Positions 1-7,441 of a DNA stretch of 41,797 bases are shown one piece after another. Origin of the DNA: a virus; IMG/VR virus record IMGVR_UViG_3300035698_012210, positions 1 through 41,797 of that record, one strand, 5' to 3'. The notes under the pieces are model-generated. The model saw only the letters and a program-made list of their open reading frames with translations. It did not search any database and had not been told where the DNA came from. Every line of letters begins with the position of its first letter. Position 1 is the stretch's first letter. The translations under genes were made by a program, and so were the position numbers.

Positions 1-127
1 TCTTGAAGCGTCAATTGCTACCTGGTAGCTTGTGACTATAAGCTCGTTGTCTGTTACGGCGTCTTCTATTATTTTTTGATCGCTTTCGCTATTCTCTTTA
101 TCTGAAGCGTTTATCTTGGGTGGCTCA
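1..127. repeat. Terminal direct repeat, left copy (circular closure)
   Basis: These 127 bases are identical to the last 127 bases of the window (41671-41797). Joining the ends restores one uninterrupted portal reading frame across the junction, so this is a circular assembly overlap. The length 127 is a common assembler k-mer size and the repeat lies inside a coding sequence, so I read it as an assembly overlap and not a physical terminal repeat of the virion DNA. The unit genome is 41,670 bp. Confidence 0.97.
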
Positions 128-375
128 CCAAATAATAGATCTGCAACTTTTAAGCTCATTAGTTTCTGGTAATTTAATATTAGCGGGTAACTTACTACGT
201 CACTAAAATTGTCTATTACCCTGTCTATTCTCTGGAATTGCTGCTGGTATACTACGGCGTGTTCTCCGTTAAATATATCCTGGTTATCGCTATATCTCTG
301 CAGTCTTTCGGTTGTTTCCTTTTCTTTAGGTGGCCATTGTTTGCCTTCTCCTATAAATGCTAAATTCGTCAACAT
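1..375 (-). CDS. Portal protein, N-terminal part (split by the contig ends)
   Basis: The portal forms the dodecameric ring at one capsid vertex through which the terminase pumps DNA. The ATG at 375 follows an AGGAG site seven bases upstream, just after the terL stop. The 125 codons to position 1 stay open and continue in frame at 41670 through nine codons into the frame ending at 40618, giving 475 residues. The N-terminus (MLTNLAFIGEGKQWPP) and the segment ending ADLLFGEPPKI resemble portals of the SPP1 gp6-like group. Its place between the large terminase and the minor capsid gene is the standard order. Only the linear cut of the contig makes it look partial; I see no frameshift. Identity rests on context and general sequence character, since portals lack short diagnostic motifs. 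Confidence 0.88.
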   Translation of the reverse strand, partial: MLTNLAFIGEGKQWPPKEKETTERLQRYSDNQDIFNGEHAVVYQQQFQRIDRVIDNFSDVVSYPLILNYQKLMSLKVADLLFGEPPKINASDKENSESDQKIIEDAVTDNELIVTSYQVAIDASR

Positions 376-389
376 GATAAATCTCCTGT

Positions 390-1655
390 CTATATATATA
401 CTGTAACCGTCCCTGGTCGTTCTATAATATCGTCCTCTACTGCGTATCTTACACCATCTATTATATGGTTGTTCTTATCTACCGGCAAGGGTAAGACTTC
501 TCCCATTTTATTCTCTTTGAATTTTGCTAACATAAACTCGTTCTGTGTGTTCTGCAGTTTAATGTCTATTATTATCTTATATGACTGTAAGTTTCTGATC
601 CCCTGTATGATACTACCTGGTCCCTTTTTAGCTGCATAGGCATTGATACCGTACTTTGTTCTATATTCCAGGATAGACTTAGGCTCAGCGCTATCACAAG
701 CTACTCGGTCTTCTCCACAATAAGGTTTAATAAGTCCAGCGCTCTCTTCATTGGTTAGTCCAGTAGCATATATCTCTTCAAATAGATATAACTCCTTCCT
801 CATAACATCTATGTGCATCTTACTGTAGGCAAACGGATCAGCTGCGAATCCCCAGTCTACTCCATGTCTGAGTTGATCAAAATCTTTCTTCATAGATGAG
901 AGATCAGCTGTAGTCCAGTTTTTAAAGATAAGATTACCAAGAACACCCCAATTACCTAGCGTATAAACGTTATAGTAGTATTTGTCATCCTCATTCTCTA
1001 AATCGTATACATCTTCCTCAGACAAAAATCGGACATTGTCCTTATATGTTGTTTTTAGGATAGATAGATCCCCAGTGGCCTGGTATTGTGGTCCGTTATC
1101 ATTCCAGAATCCGAGAAAGAATTCCTTATATATTGGATGTGTTTGATAGATTGGATTGAATAAGAGAGTAATTCTCTTTTTAACTTTTGAGAGACCACGC
1201 TGTCTCTTCATTAGATCCTTTATGATGTTTATTTTAATGAGCTCTGTAGCTTCTTCTACAATGACATCTGTAATTGGACCGTCCATCGGTCTGATAGATT
1301 TTACTTTCTGAACATCATCTAGGCCCTTAAAGATTATCTGTTTCTTATTGATTTTACAGGTGATCACTCGTTCTGTCTTATTTACATAAAACAAAGAACT
1401 TATCTTGAAGTTCTCTATTGAGGCCATAACCTCATTCCACACTGAGTGAGTAATCGTATTACCAGTCTGTCTGCATATCAGATAGTTTCTCTGTCCCTTT
1501 AGCATATCAAGGACAGTTCTTTGTCCTACTATAGCATAACTCTTTCCTGAAGAGGATCCTCCATAGTATATCTGAACTCTCGTCTTATTGTTCATTGCAT
1601 GTTTATAATAAACTTCGTTAAACACTCGACTGTCTATATTGATGTCAATTGCCAT
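390..1655 (-). CDS. terL: Terminase large subunit
   Basis: This is the ATPase/nuclease motor that packages and cuts phage DNA, docking on the portal. Visible ATPase motifs are the Walker A YGGSSSGKS (residues 31-39), the Walker B VIVEEA (131-136) and the coupling motif LLFNP (164-168). The C-terminal RNase H-like nuclease has acidic residues in GVDWG (Asp267), DSAEP (Asp321) and IIDGVRYA (Asp400). The length of 421 residues and these motifs fit the PBSX/Terminase_3 family, whose members are often headful packagers. It begins two bases after the small-subunit stop and ends 14 bases before the portal ATG, so the three are co-translated. All catalytic residues appear intact. Confidence 0.96.
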   Translation of the reverse strand: MAIDINIDSRVFNEVYYKHAMNNKTRVQIYYGGSSSGKSYAIVGQRTVLDMLKGQRNYLICRQTGNTITHSVWNEVMASIENFKISSLFYVNKTERVITCKINKKQIIFKGLDDVQKVKSIRPMDGPITDVIVEEATELIKINIIKDLMKRQRGLSKVKKRITLLFNPIYQTHPIYKEFFLGFWNDNGPQYQATGDLSILKTTYKDNVRFLSEEDVYDLENEDDKYYYNVYTLGNWGVLGNLIFKNWTTADLSSMKKDFDQLRHGVDWGFAADPFAYSKMHIDVMRKELYLFEEIYATGLTNEESAGLIKPYCGEDRVACDSAEPKSILEYRTKYGINAYAAKKGPGSIIQGIRNLQSYKIIIDIKLQNTQNEFMLAKFKENKMGEVLPLPVDKNNHIIDGVRYAVEDDIIERPGTVTVYI

Positions 1656-1656
1656 A

Positions 1657-2169
1657 TTAGTCCTCTACTTCTTCATTGTCAATTGTGATGTTAATCTTAG
1701 CATTAGTTAGATCCATGATGTTGTCGTCCCACATCTTATGTCTTTTACCAATAAGGTTTGCGGCAGCAATTATAGCGGTATGTGACGGTTTAAGAGTCTC
1801 TTTTGTAACTTCTGTTTCTAATCCATCTTCTGTGTTTTTCTTCTTTGTCTTTTCAGTAGTTATAAGCAACTCTCCCCTCACAACACTCGTTAATATCTCA
1901 AGTACTTCTGTAGCTGACGCAACACGATTAGACTCCAATGCATCCATGAATATTGCTATATACTCGGCAATGTACGGTTTTGTTAGGTTTTCTCTCCCGG
2001 TGTTTCTTGCTGTTCTCACAGCATATTTTGCATCTCTGGCGGCTTTGGCTGCGTTAGGGTTCACTATATAAAACTGACAAAATGCCAGTTGTTTCTCAGT
2101 CATCCTAGCAGCTAGTTGTTTTGCCTTCTTTATTTGTTCTTTTGTTAAATTATATTCTTTATATTTCAT
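1657..2169 (-). CDS. terS: Terminase small subunit
   Basis: The small terminase recognises the packaging site on phage DNA and loads the large subunit. The 170-residue protein has MTEKQLAFCQFYIVNPNAAKAARDAKY near its N-terminus (written here as adjoining parts MTEKQLAFCQF, YIVNPNAAK, AARDAKY), the hallmark of the Terminase_2 family: a helix-turn-helix with an asparagine-alanine-alanine turn. Further on, ATEVLEILTSVVRGE is also typical of the family. The C-terminus is acidic and may contact the large subunit. A GGGAGG ribosome site lies about seven bases before the ATG. It is the first gene after a hairpin and an extended -10 promoter candidate, so it may start the late operon. Confidence 0.93.
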   Translation of the reverse strand: MKYKEYNLTKEQIKKAKQLAARMTEKQLAFCQFYIVNPNAAKAARDAKYAVRTARNTGRENLTKPYIAEYIAIFMDALESNRVASATEVLEILTSVVRGELLITTEKTKKKNTEDGLETEVTKETLKPSHTAIIAAANLIGKRHKMWDDNIMDLTNAKINITIDNEEVED

Positions 2170-2192
2170 GGGTGTTCCTCCCTGGTGTGGTT

Positions 2193-2221
2193 ATTATAAC
2201 AAATTAGCCGCCTATTATAAA
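2193..2221 (-). promoter_or_regulatory. Candidate promoter for the packaging/late genes
   Basis: Reading the minus strand, TTTATA (2221-2216), a 17-base spacer and TATAAT (2198-2193) lie 24 bases before the terS start. The -10 is preceded by TGT, giving an extended -10 element TGTTATAAT. It follows the hairpin at the end of the HNH gene. The -35 is weak; the extended -10 supports it. Confidence 0.5.
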
Positions 2222-2231
2222 ATAGGCAGCT
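2206..2231 (-). terminator. Hairpin between the HNH gene and terS
   Basis: An 11-bp stem with one G-T pair and a four-base loop spans the stop codon of the HNH gene. On the plus strand it is followed by a run of five T. On the minus strand, the direction of all genes, it is followed only by AATTTGTT, so termination there would be weak or partial. It marks the boundary between early and late blocks. Confidence 0.55.
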
Positions 2232-2733
2232 TTTTATTCGCTTCATTTATGGCCATCATAGCTCTTACTACATTAAGTCCAGTAATAGTAACTTCTGCAT
2301 TGTGATATATAAAATTATACTTATTCATAATCGCTAGTTCTTCTCTTAATACTAATAATAGATTCTCTTTGCTAAAATCTGTCTTGTCCTTGTTAGCAAA
2401 TATAATACACCCATCTATGGGTATTGGTTCTCCATTATATTTTTCCCACATTATTCTACTTTTTCTTGTCCAATTGTTTTTATTGTTTCCCATCGATGTT
2501 TTAACTTCGACATGCCCTCTATCGTAATTTCTTTCTGATCCTAATGGCTTTTCATGAAAAGTTGTATATCCTGATACTAATTTCCTGGTCTTCTTGTATA
2601 TGCGCACTTTCTTATAAGTGGTATCTATACTGAATTTTTCATTTAACATCTTGACCAGCTGCTTGGTATTTATGCCTAAATAATTGTCTCTTATATATTG
2701 CTCTTGTTCTTTTGTAAAAGTATGTCTTGGCAT
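2215..2733 (-). CDS. HNH endonuclease-like protein with N-terminal helix-turn-helix
   Basis: The 172-residue protein starts with a helix-turn-helix-like segment (FTKEQEQYIRDNYLGI to about residue 52) that probably contacts DNA. It is followed by a region like the HNH_3/NUMOD-associated nucleases: SRIMWEKYNGEPIP (about residues 92-105), then an acidic turn and SKENLLLV (about 121-128). The usual HNH histidine before the acidic turn is not obvious, because the corresponding stretch reads CIIFANKDKTD. It may be a divergent or inactive nuclease. HNH proteins next to terminase genes aid packaging in some phages, for example HK97 gp74, which could apply here. Its ATG overlaps the upstream stop as TAATG without a strong ribosome site, so translation is probably coupled. 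Confidence 0.7.
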   Translation of the reverse strand: MPRHTFTKEQEQYIRDNYLGINTKQLVKMLNEKFSIDTTYKKVRIYKKTRKLVSGYTTFHEKPLGSERNYDRGHVEVKTSMGNNKNNWTRKSRIMWEKYNGEPIPIDGCIIFANKDKTDFSKENLLLVLREELAIMNKYNFIYHNAEVTITGLNVVRAMMAINEANKKLPIL

Positions 2734-2960
2734 TATGTTAGCAGCACTGCGGGTGCCGTTAGGTGTGTAGGTAGACTTTTTGTATACTGATCAGCTTTTA
2801 GTATAAGCTGCGCATTAGCTATAATAGTTATCCCTACTTTAGTTAAGGCCTCAGCTCTTTTAATCTCTGCTGCCAGGTCTTTGCCTTTTAGTTCCTCTTC
2901 ACCTAACCTCTCTATTTGTGCGAATAGGTGGTTGTTTAGATCCGCTAGTTTATTTCTCAT
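2733..2960 (-). CDS. Small conserved phage protein, unknown function
   Basis: A 75-residue, mostly helical protein. The pattern MRNKLADLNNHLFAQIERL followed by AEIKRAEALTKVG and IIANAQLILKA resembles a small protein family that is common just upstream of HNH and terminase genes in phages, but I know no assigned function. Its stop overlaps the next start (TAATG), and it lies 11 bases after another HNH-like gene. The location suggests a link to packaging or nuclease regulation, which is inference only. Confidence 0.75.
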   Translation of the reverse strand: MRNKLADLNNHLFAQIERLGEEELKGKDLAAEIKRAEALTKVGITIIANAQLILKADQYTKSLPTHLTAPAVLLT

Positions 2961-2971
2961 TTGTTTCCCTC

Positions 2972-3280
2972 CTATAGATAGTTCTTCTTGAAATTGTCCA
3001 TGAACTGCTCCCTGGTAAATCTCTCCTCATATAATTCCTGGCCTAGTCTTCTATACTTGTATCCCATATCGTTTTGCTCTAGTGTGGCTTCTCTGTGGCA
3101 TGTAGCGCATAGATCAAATACTAGATCATACCAATCTGACCATTTACGGTTGCTTCCTCCCAGCGCGTGGTGTGGGTCGCACCAAGCTGGTTCCTCGCAA
3201 TTGTGGCATACCGCGTGTCTTCCTCCTTTGTGCTTTATCTTGTATTTCTTTGGTATCTTCCTGGTAAATGGTCTAGGCAT
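2972..3280 (-). CDS. HNH-type zinc nuclease-like protein
   Basis: A 102-residue basic protein with two cysteine pairs, CHNC (about residues 25-28) and CATC (about 58-61), around the HNH-like core CDPHHALGGSNRK and ending CHREA. The doubled histidine followed by a short loop and a second Cys-x-x-Cys-His resembles small HNH endonucleases that bind a structural zinc and use histidine to activate water, as in DUF968/HNH phage proteins. It probably nicks or cuts DNA during recombination or packaging. It overlaps the gene before it by eight bases and has AGGAG before its ATG. This is the second HNH-like gene within 1 kb of the terminase. Confidence 0.75.
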   Translation of the reverse strand: MPRPFTRKIPKKYKIKHKGGRHAVCHNCEEPAWCDPHHALGGSNRKWSDWYDLVFDLCATCHREATLEQNDMGYKYRRLGQELYEERFTREQFMDNFKKNYL

Positions 3281-3485
3281 CTTTCTTCTCCTCTTCTTCT
3301 AGCATTTTATCAAATTGATCTATTTGTCTATCCCATTGCTCTTCACTCTCTTTGCTTAGTTGCAATATAACTTCTTGCTTTTTAATTTCCATAAAAGCTC
3401 TATCTTTATCACTCTTAGCACGACTTTTTGATACCACTAAACTATACCTGTATTTCTTCGCCGCTTCTGTTAATAGTTCTGCCAT
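3273..3485 (-). CDS. Small charged helical protein, unknown
   Basis: A 70-residue protein made almost entirely of charged and hydrophilic residues, predicted to be one long helix or coiled coil. The C-terminal half is strongly acidic (MLEEEEKKD). I do not recognise a family. It shares its boundaries with its neighbours: the ATG overlaps the previous stop and the end overlaps the HNH-like gene, so it lies inside a tightly packed early operon. Confidence 0.65.
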   Translation of the reverse strand: MAELLTEAAKKYRYSLVVSKSRAKSDKDRAFMEIKKQEVILQLSKESEEQWDRQIDQFDKMLEEEEKKDA

Positions 3486-3853
3486 TATTCTGCCTTCTTT
3501 CTTTTTTTATTCTCTCTTCTTTTAATTCCTAGTATGCAGTACCCCTTCTTTACGTACGTAGGATCTGTCATTACGTACGTAATTACTACCTGTCTATATA
3601 CTCCAGAAGGTTCAAATATTATAGCTCCTCCATCTTCTACCCCTTCGTCTGTAAATAATTCAAATTTCTTAACTAAGTTATCTCCGGCTTTTGCTACCTC
3701 TTCTTTGTCTTTAGTATGTAGTAGCTCTCCACCTTTTAACTGAAGGATATCTCCTGTTTGAAAATCTCTATCATTTTTTCTTACTTCAAACATTTTACTG
3801 CCGTCCATTATCCTGTCTAAATATTTAGTTTCAATTTTTAGATCGTGTCTCAT
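3485..3853 (-). CDS. DUF3850/ASCH-like (PUA fold) protein
   Basis: The N-terminal half shows the DUF3850 pattern: HDLKIETKYLDRIMDGSKMFEVRKNDR followed by DFQTGDILQL (given as the adjoining parts HDLKIETKYLDRI, MDGSKMFEVRKNDR, DFQTGDILQL). A later strand VVITYVMTDPTYVKKGYCIL completes the barrel. ASCH/PUA-fold domains bind RNA or modified nucleic acids. Small stand-alone versions are frequent in phages, with unknown targets. The 122-residue length fits, with an insert of about 40 residues (47-90) between the two halves. It has a good ribosome site (GGAGG) and overlaps the upstream stop by four bases. Confidence 0.8.
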   Translation of the reverse strand: MRHDLKIETKYLDRIMDGSKMFEVRKNDRDFQTGDILQLKGGELLHTKDKEEVAKAGDNLVKKFELFTDEGVEDGGAIIFEPSGVYRQVVITYVMTDPTYVKKGYCILGIKRRENKKRKKAE

Positions 3854-4128
3854 TTCTCCTCCTCTACTTTTTCATAGTGACTCTCAAATACAACGCGTTC
3901 GCATAGAATAATTCCACTTGGAGTCTTTATTATGTAATCAGTAGGATCTACCTGCTTTAAGTGTCCCTGTATTCTTACAAGTAATAGTCTTTTACTTTTG
4001 CACTTATACTCATCATAGTGCTCTTCTTCGGTTACTCCTGATCCTATGAATTTTTCTACCTCTGAGCAGTTCTCTCCTGTGTACTGAATAGCATCTACAA
4101 ATTCTTCTATTTTCTTATATTTCGCCAT
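3850..4128 (-). CDS. Small phage protein with DYIIK motif
   Basis: A 92-residue protein beginning MAKYKKIEEFVDAIQYTGEN and ending in a segment DYIIKTPSGIILCERVVFESHYEKV. That last pattern (glycine/aspartate-DYIIK, then a short loop, C or P, then F--HYE) is seen in a widespread family of small early phage proteins of unknown role. It is probably a small beta-rich domain. The start follows GGAGAG with good spacing. It overlaps the DUF3850 gene by four bases (ATGA), indicating coupled translation. Confidence 0.75.
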   Translation of the reverse strand: MAKYKKIEEFVDAIQYTGENCSEVEKFIGSGVTEEEHYDEYKCKSKRLLLVRIQGHLKQVDPTDYIIKTPSGIILCERVVFESHYEKVEEEK

Positions 4129-4143
4129 TTTATCTCTCTCCTT

Positions 4144-4503
4144 CTAATCTATTCTAAATGGTATGTAAAATCCTTTCTCCAAAACCCATATATGGTACAT
4201 GTTAGCATGATCTACTAACTCTTTATCAACTGGGAATACTTCTATAGCCACTCTGTCTTTTCCAAACAACTCATTTTTTATGCGGTATTTCTCAGACCAG
4301 CGTATGTCTGTACTCTCCTTGTTACGTATAGCAGCGTGTTCCACTGTACCCCACTCTGTTTCTATTGTTCTTATTAGGACCACATACGTGCCATCTAAGG
4401 AGGCATAAGCCTCATCTAGCTCTCCTGCCCATCCTGATCCTACATGTTTTTCATTTGGAGATGGCTTTCTGATCCAGTTTTTTATTTTTCTGTTCTTCAT
4501 CAT
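4144..4503 (-). CDS. DUF7694-like phage protein
   Basis: The 119-residue protein contains an alpha/beta pattern with WSEKYRIKNELFGKDRVAIEVFP followed by ANMYHIWVLEKG (first part written as WSEKYRIKNELFGK, DRVAIEVFP). A tryptophan-rich segment, an F-P pair and N-H-LW resemble the phage DUF7694 family. I have no function to offer. Its start uses the cassette TTGAGAGGTGAATGATG, nearly identical to that of the gene at 4759-5028, and the ATG overlaps the stop of the gene upstream. Confidence 0.65.
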   Translation of the reverse strand: MMKNRKIKNWIRKPSPNEKHVGSGWAGELDEAYASLDGTYVVLIRTIETEWGTVEHAAIRNKESTDIRWSEKYRIKNELFGKDRVAIEVFPVDKELVDHANMYHIWVLEKGFYIPFRID

Positions 4504-4772
4504 TCACCTCTCAATAATTCTAGTGCCAATTTAAGTCCATTAACTTTATTGCGATTTGCAAAAAGACCAGCATCACCATAAATGGGTAAACTTTCAATTC
4601 TTGCAATTTCTTCTTCTATCTTTGCTATTGGTGATGGCATTAATTGTTCTTCGTTATAAACATTCATTAAAATTAAATCATTGTCTTTAAATCTAACTCC
4701 GATAACCCCATCTTTTATATTATCAACAGTTACTTTTAAATATGCATTATCTCCTGCTTTATATTTCATCAT
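4500..4772 (-). CDS. Small unknown early protein
   Basis: A 90-residue protein. The first 45 residues (GDNAYLKVTVDNIKDGVIGVRF) look like a small beta-barrel of the Sm/SH3 type. The second half is a helical hairpin (IEEEIARIESL, then KLALELLRGE). I do not recognise a family. The end LLRGE, followed by an MMK start, repeats at the junction 5025-5028, which suggests that the translation-initiation region has been duplicated. Confidence 0.65.
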   Translation of the reverse strand: MMKYKAGDNAYLKVTVDNIKDGVIGVRFKDNDLILMNVYNEEQLMPSPIAKIEEEIARIESLPIYGDAGLFANRNKVNGLKLALELLRGE

Positions 4773-5028
4773 TCACCTCGTACATTCCGCAGGCTATATC
4801 CTTTTTCCGTATGTCTGTTGCTGTACTATGTGATACCCCTTTTAATTCGCATTTGAAAAAGCTATAATATTCCATTCTTAAAAAGTATTTACAATCTCCA
4901 CACTTCTTTCCTTCTAGTTTCCCGTATTTCTTTTGCATATCTACATACTTACGATATGGCTCTTTTTTTGTTTTCTGTATTGCCTCATCATATTCTATCT
5001 CACCTGTTATTGTTATCTGTTTCATCAT
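4759..5028 (-). CDS. Small cysteine-rich protein, possible metal site
   Basis: An 89-residue protein with CGDCKYF (about residues 43-49), KCELKG (about 58-63) and a last cysteine in ACGMYEV (about 79-85). The spacing suggests a four-cysteine zinc knuckle. This layout (CxxCKYF...C...C) is common in small phage proteins of unknown function. It overlaps both neighbours by short ATGA-type junctions. No catalytic motif is visible. Confidence 0.65.
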   Translation of the reverse strand: MMKQITITGEIEYDEAIQKTKKEPYRKYVDMQKKYGKLEGKKCGDCKYFLRMEYYSFFKCELKGVSHSTATDIRKKDIACGMYEVNDEI

Positions 5029-5789
5029 TCGCCTCTCAATAACTCTATTTCTTCTGCTGCAATCTTGATATGTCTTTTTACTTTTTCTAGTTTGCTGAAA
5101 TCAAAGCCTGTTATGTTTTTTTCTATTAAGCCATATATCTGATCTGGATAATAATTGCTATATTGGTTCTTTATGTTTTTTTCTGTTAGTATTTTTTCTA
5201 ACTCTTTCCACTTCTTTGCGTCTCTTTCGGCAATATGCATTTTAGTTCTTTCGGCTATTAACGAATTACTAATTACCTTTTTATTTTCTCTGCCTAACCT
5301 CTCGGTTTCCATCTTGACCGCAACATCTAGTTCATAATCAATTTGTGTTTTTGGTCCGTTGATATCTTTGTACATATGAAATTTCCAAAACATGATATGT
5401 AGGATCGTGTTCCTCATAATTGTCATGTCTAATCTGTCAGTTCTTGGCGCGTATTTTTTTGTAATTATTTTACCTGAAGGATAAATATACTTTAATCCGG
5501 CATATTCTGGTACCTCTGTTTTATCTATTAATCCTTTTGGGGTAATAAAATATAATTGATTACATGCTTTCAAATATTCCTCATGTTTCTTATCGTTCAT
5601 AAAGTCTCGTCTTGATGTCTTTATTTCATAACCTACTATCGTTACTGGAGACCATGTTGGTTCTATTGCTACAAAATCTATTATTCTTCTTCCTGCGCTT
5701 CCCATTTTTACTTGACTGGCGCATATGTTTTTTTTGTTTGCGTCAAATAATGCGTTTGTAATTGATGCTTCTGTGTTATATTCACTCAT
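5025..5789 (-). CDS. MmcB-like PD-(D/E)XK nuclease
   Basis: The N-terminal domain (residues 1-130) has a nuclease-like core: RRIIDFVAIEP, then VGYEIKTSRRDFMNDKKHEEYLKACNQLYFITP (given as VGYEIKTSRRDF, MNDKKHEEY, LKACNQLYFITP). The aspartate of IIDFV and the E-x-K of GYEIK match the catalytic PD-(D/E)XK arrangement of the MmcB/DUF1052 DNA-repair family, in which EVK-S--DF is the signature. The remaining half (130-254) is helical and may bind DNA or a partner. It could process DNA during replication or recombination and might supply the nuclease missing from the recombination cassette. The family assignment is by motif only. Confidence 0.75.
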   Translation of the reverse strand: MSEYNTEASITNALFDANKKNICASQVKMGSAGRRIIDFVAIEPTWSPVTIVGYEIKTSRRDFMNDKKHEEYLKACNQLYFITPKGLIDKTEVPEYAGLKYIYPSGKIITKKYAPRTDRLDMTIMRNTILHIMFWKFHMYKDINGPKTQIDYELDVAVKMETERLGRENKKVISNSLIAERTKMHIAERDAKKWKELEKILTEKNIKNQYSNYYPDQIYGLIEKNITGFDFSKLEKVKRHIKIAAEEIELLRGE

Positions 5790-6023
5790 CTAGTACCTCT
5801 CCCCTATATTGGCCAAGATCATTTGATCAATTATATCTACTTGTAAATGACCTAATAGTTCCTGCTTTGTTCCGAAGTCGTTTTTAAAATATGCCGTCAT
5901 TACAGAGCCATCTTTTAATTTAACGGCTATAGAGACAGCCTCAACTTCTTCTTCAAGCTCTAATATTTGGTTTACAATCCCTCGTAGGGTGTCTTTGGGT
6001 ATTAGTCTTTTTATCTTTGCCAT
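5790..6023 (-). CDS. Small unknown early protein
   Basis: A 77-residue protein starting MAKIKRLIPKDTLRG. The ATG at 6023 is chosen because GAGAGG lies seven bases upstream; an in-frame TTG at 6038 would sit before that site and is unlikely. The central part alternates beta strand and helix (VEAVSIAVKLKDGSVMTAYF), which resembles small phage proteins of unknown function. It ends one base before the next gene. Confidence 0.65.
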   Translation of the reverse strand: MAKIKRLIPKDTLRGIVNQILELEEEVEAVSIAVKLKDGSVMTAYFKNDFGTKQELLGHLQVDIIDQMILANIGERY

Positions 6024-6034
6024 TTTTTTACCTC

Positions 6035-6349
6035 TCAATTTATTTCCAGTTCTGTAAATATCTTGTTCATTTTAGAATATTGTAACGCTATCCAGTCTAC
6101 TGTTTCTTCATTATGTATGTCGTTGTTGTTTTCCCATATTCCTCCTTCAAACATCATAGCGTGTATTATTTCATGTCTTACTATAAAATTTCTTAGTGTG
6201 ATTATGTCTTCGCATGATCCTTCAAATTCTTTATCTAGTCTTTTTGTGATTCTTATAAGTTTAGTGGAGTAATCTGTTTCTCCTGCCGCTTCTATATCGC
6301 TTCCATATTCTATAGTGTACTCAACGCCTAGTATATTAACTTTTTGCAT
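6035..6349 (-). CDS. Small zincin-like metallopeptidase
   Basis: The 104-residue protein has the zinc-binding helix FIVRHEIIHAMMFEGG (about residues 55-70), carrying HExxH, and the downstream acidic helix HNEETVDWIALQ (about 79-90), which would supply the third ligand or support. This matches compact gluzincin-like proteins found in phages and related to the ImmA/IrrE and SprT groups. Such proteins may cleave host regulators, but the target is unknown. No signal peptide is visible, so it acts in the cytoplasm. It overlaps the next gene by one base. Confidence 0.8.
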   Translation of the reverse strand: MQKVNILGVEYTIEYGSDIEAAGETDYSTKLIRITKRLDKEFEGSCEDIITLRNFIVRHEIIHAMMFEGGIWENNNDIHNEETVDWIALQYSKMNKIFTELEIN

Positions 6350-6588
6350 TATCTCTCCCCTCTGTGGCTTCTTGGTATAGACATTAACTTAGCTAGTAGT
6401 CCGGCCATGCCTGGCATTTCTGAATATCCTACTCCACTTTCATGTGCTGCTCCGGAATTTGATTTGTGTGCCGGCCCTTTTCTTCTTCCGTTGTACTTTC
6501 CTGATTGATGAGTCCTGCCCCTACCTTGGTTTTTACCATCTTCATTCCTTGCTCTGTTCCTGCTGATTCTTCTTGTTACTGATCCCAT
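6349..6588 (-). CDS. Small basic, low-complexity protein
   Basis: A 79-residue protein rich in Arg, Gly, Ser and Asn (VTRRISRNRARNEDGKNQG), with HKSNSGAAHESG in the middle and MPGMAGLLAKLMS near the end. It is strongly basic and probably disordered, so nucleic-acid binding is plausible. I do not recognise it. The start is supported by GGGGAGATTATAATG, one of the repeated initiation cassettes in this region. Confidence 0.6.
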   Translation of the reverse strand: MGSVTRRISRNRARNEDGKNQGRGRTHQSGKYNGRRKGPAHKSNSGAAHESGVGYSEMPGMAGLLAKLMSIPRSHRGER

Positions 6589-6600
6589 TATAATCTCCCC

Positions 6601-6819
6601 TCATACTTCTTCTATTTTATCAATATCATCAATATCGATTGTGATTTCTACTAATGCTTTATCTATTTCAACATCTATTGTATCTTCATCAATTTCTTTT
6701 AAGACTCCAAATATTACACTTTCACTTATTTCAACTTTTATAGTAGCACCAACTTCTATTATTTCGCACCCCTCCTCTTCTACTAAAATTCGTCTTGTGG
6801 ATATTACGCTAATACTCAT
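6601..6819 (-). CDS. Small acidic beta-rich protein (Sm/SH3-like)
   Basis: A 72-residue, strongly acidic protein with alternating strands (VGATIKVEISESVIFGVL, KEIDEDTIDVEI, ALVEITIDIDDIDKI). The pattern fits a small five-stranded barrel, similar to small clostridial-phage proteins whose role is unknown. Its ATG follows TAGAGAGGAGATTATA, identical to the ribosome-site cassette at 7037 and 7624. It overlaps the preceding gene by one base. Confidence 0.65.
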   Translation of the reverse strand: MSISVISTRRILVEEEGCEIIEVGATIKVEISESVIFGVLKEIDEDTIDVEIDKALVEITIDIDDIDKIEEV

Positions 6820-7037
6820 TATAATCTCCTCTCTACTTCTTCCTTTTCATCTTCCACCAACTTTATATAATTAACCATCTGTCCCTCTGTTTTATAAAAC
6901 CAGTCTGGTCTATCATCATTTTTCAAGTAATTAGTCCATAATAGTTTCATATCGTTATTCGTATACATCTTACCATCATTGCAATGTAGTCCCTCAATCC
7001 TGTGGTCTAATTCAATAATATATTTATATTTAGCCAT
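6819..7037 (-). CDS. Small unknown early protein
   Basis: The 72-residue protein starts at the ATG at 7037 (MAKYKYIIELDHRIEG), seven bases after AGGAG. An upstream in-frame extension to 7127 would run deep into the YopX-like gene without a ribosome site. The sequence has WTNYLKNDDRPDWFYKTEGQ in the middle and ends in an acidic helix. I do not recognise a family. Confidence 0.65.
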   Translation of the reverse strand: MAKYKYIIELDHRIEGLHCNDGKMYTNNDMKLLWTNYLKNDDRPDWFYKTEGQMVNYIKLVEDEKEEVERRL

Positions 7038-7050
7038 TATAATCTCCTCT

Positions 7051-7425
7051 CTATTCTTCCTTATCGTGTATGTTTTCGATTTTTTCATATTCTTCTTCTG
7101 TCCGACACATAAACAATGGTCCACCATTTATTTTGCCATCTTCTATGTTTCTAACCCAATAAGAATCTTTTTTGTTTATGATAACGTATTTATCAGTTAC
7201 ACTTTTCTCTGTTAATGGATTAATATAAGTTTTACCTATAATATCTCCCTCAAATAGTTTTACTTTATTCTTATCAGTTCTATTTGTGTACATCATAAAG
7301 ATATAGTCGCCACATTCCCCGTTCTTTATATTCAATACATCGTTTTCTTCAAACCACCATAGGTCATTTATTTCTATCATTTCTTTGGTTCGTTTATTCC
7401 ATGCTATTAATAATAACTCATCCAT
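7051..7425 (-). CDS. YopX-like protein
   Basis: A 124-residue protein matching the YopX fold: IFMMYTNRTDKNKVKLFEGDII (written as IFMMYTNRTDKN, KVKLFEGDII) is the family hallmark, normally YTGLKDKNG followed by IYEGDIV. YopX proteins are very common in Bacillota phages and form small beta barrels; their function is not known. The N-terminal part (about 45 residues) is a strand-rich extension with DLWWFEENDV. Start supported by TAGGAG. Alone in its frame, with no overlap to the next gene. Confidence 0.85.
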   Translation of the reverse strand: MDELLLIAWNKRTKEMIEINDLWWFEENDVLNIKNGECGDYIFMMYTNRTDKNKVKLFEGDIIGKTYINPLTEKSVTDKYVIINKKDSYWVRNIEDGKINGGPLFMCRTEEEYEKIENIHDKEE

Positions 7426-7441
7426 TATGCGCTCCTATCAA

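Noticed and set aside
1-127. True phage terminal repeat
   Set aside because: It interrupts the portal gene and its length equals a common assembly k-mer; a physical terminal repeat would normally fall between genes or near terS.
3600-3625. tRNA-like T-loop GGTTCAAAT
   Set aside because: No matching acceptor stem or anticodon arm around it, and it lies within the DUF3850 coding sequence.
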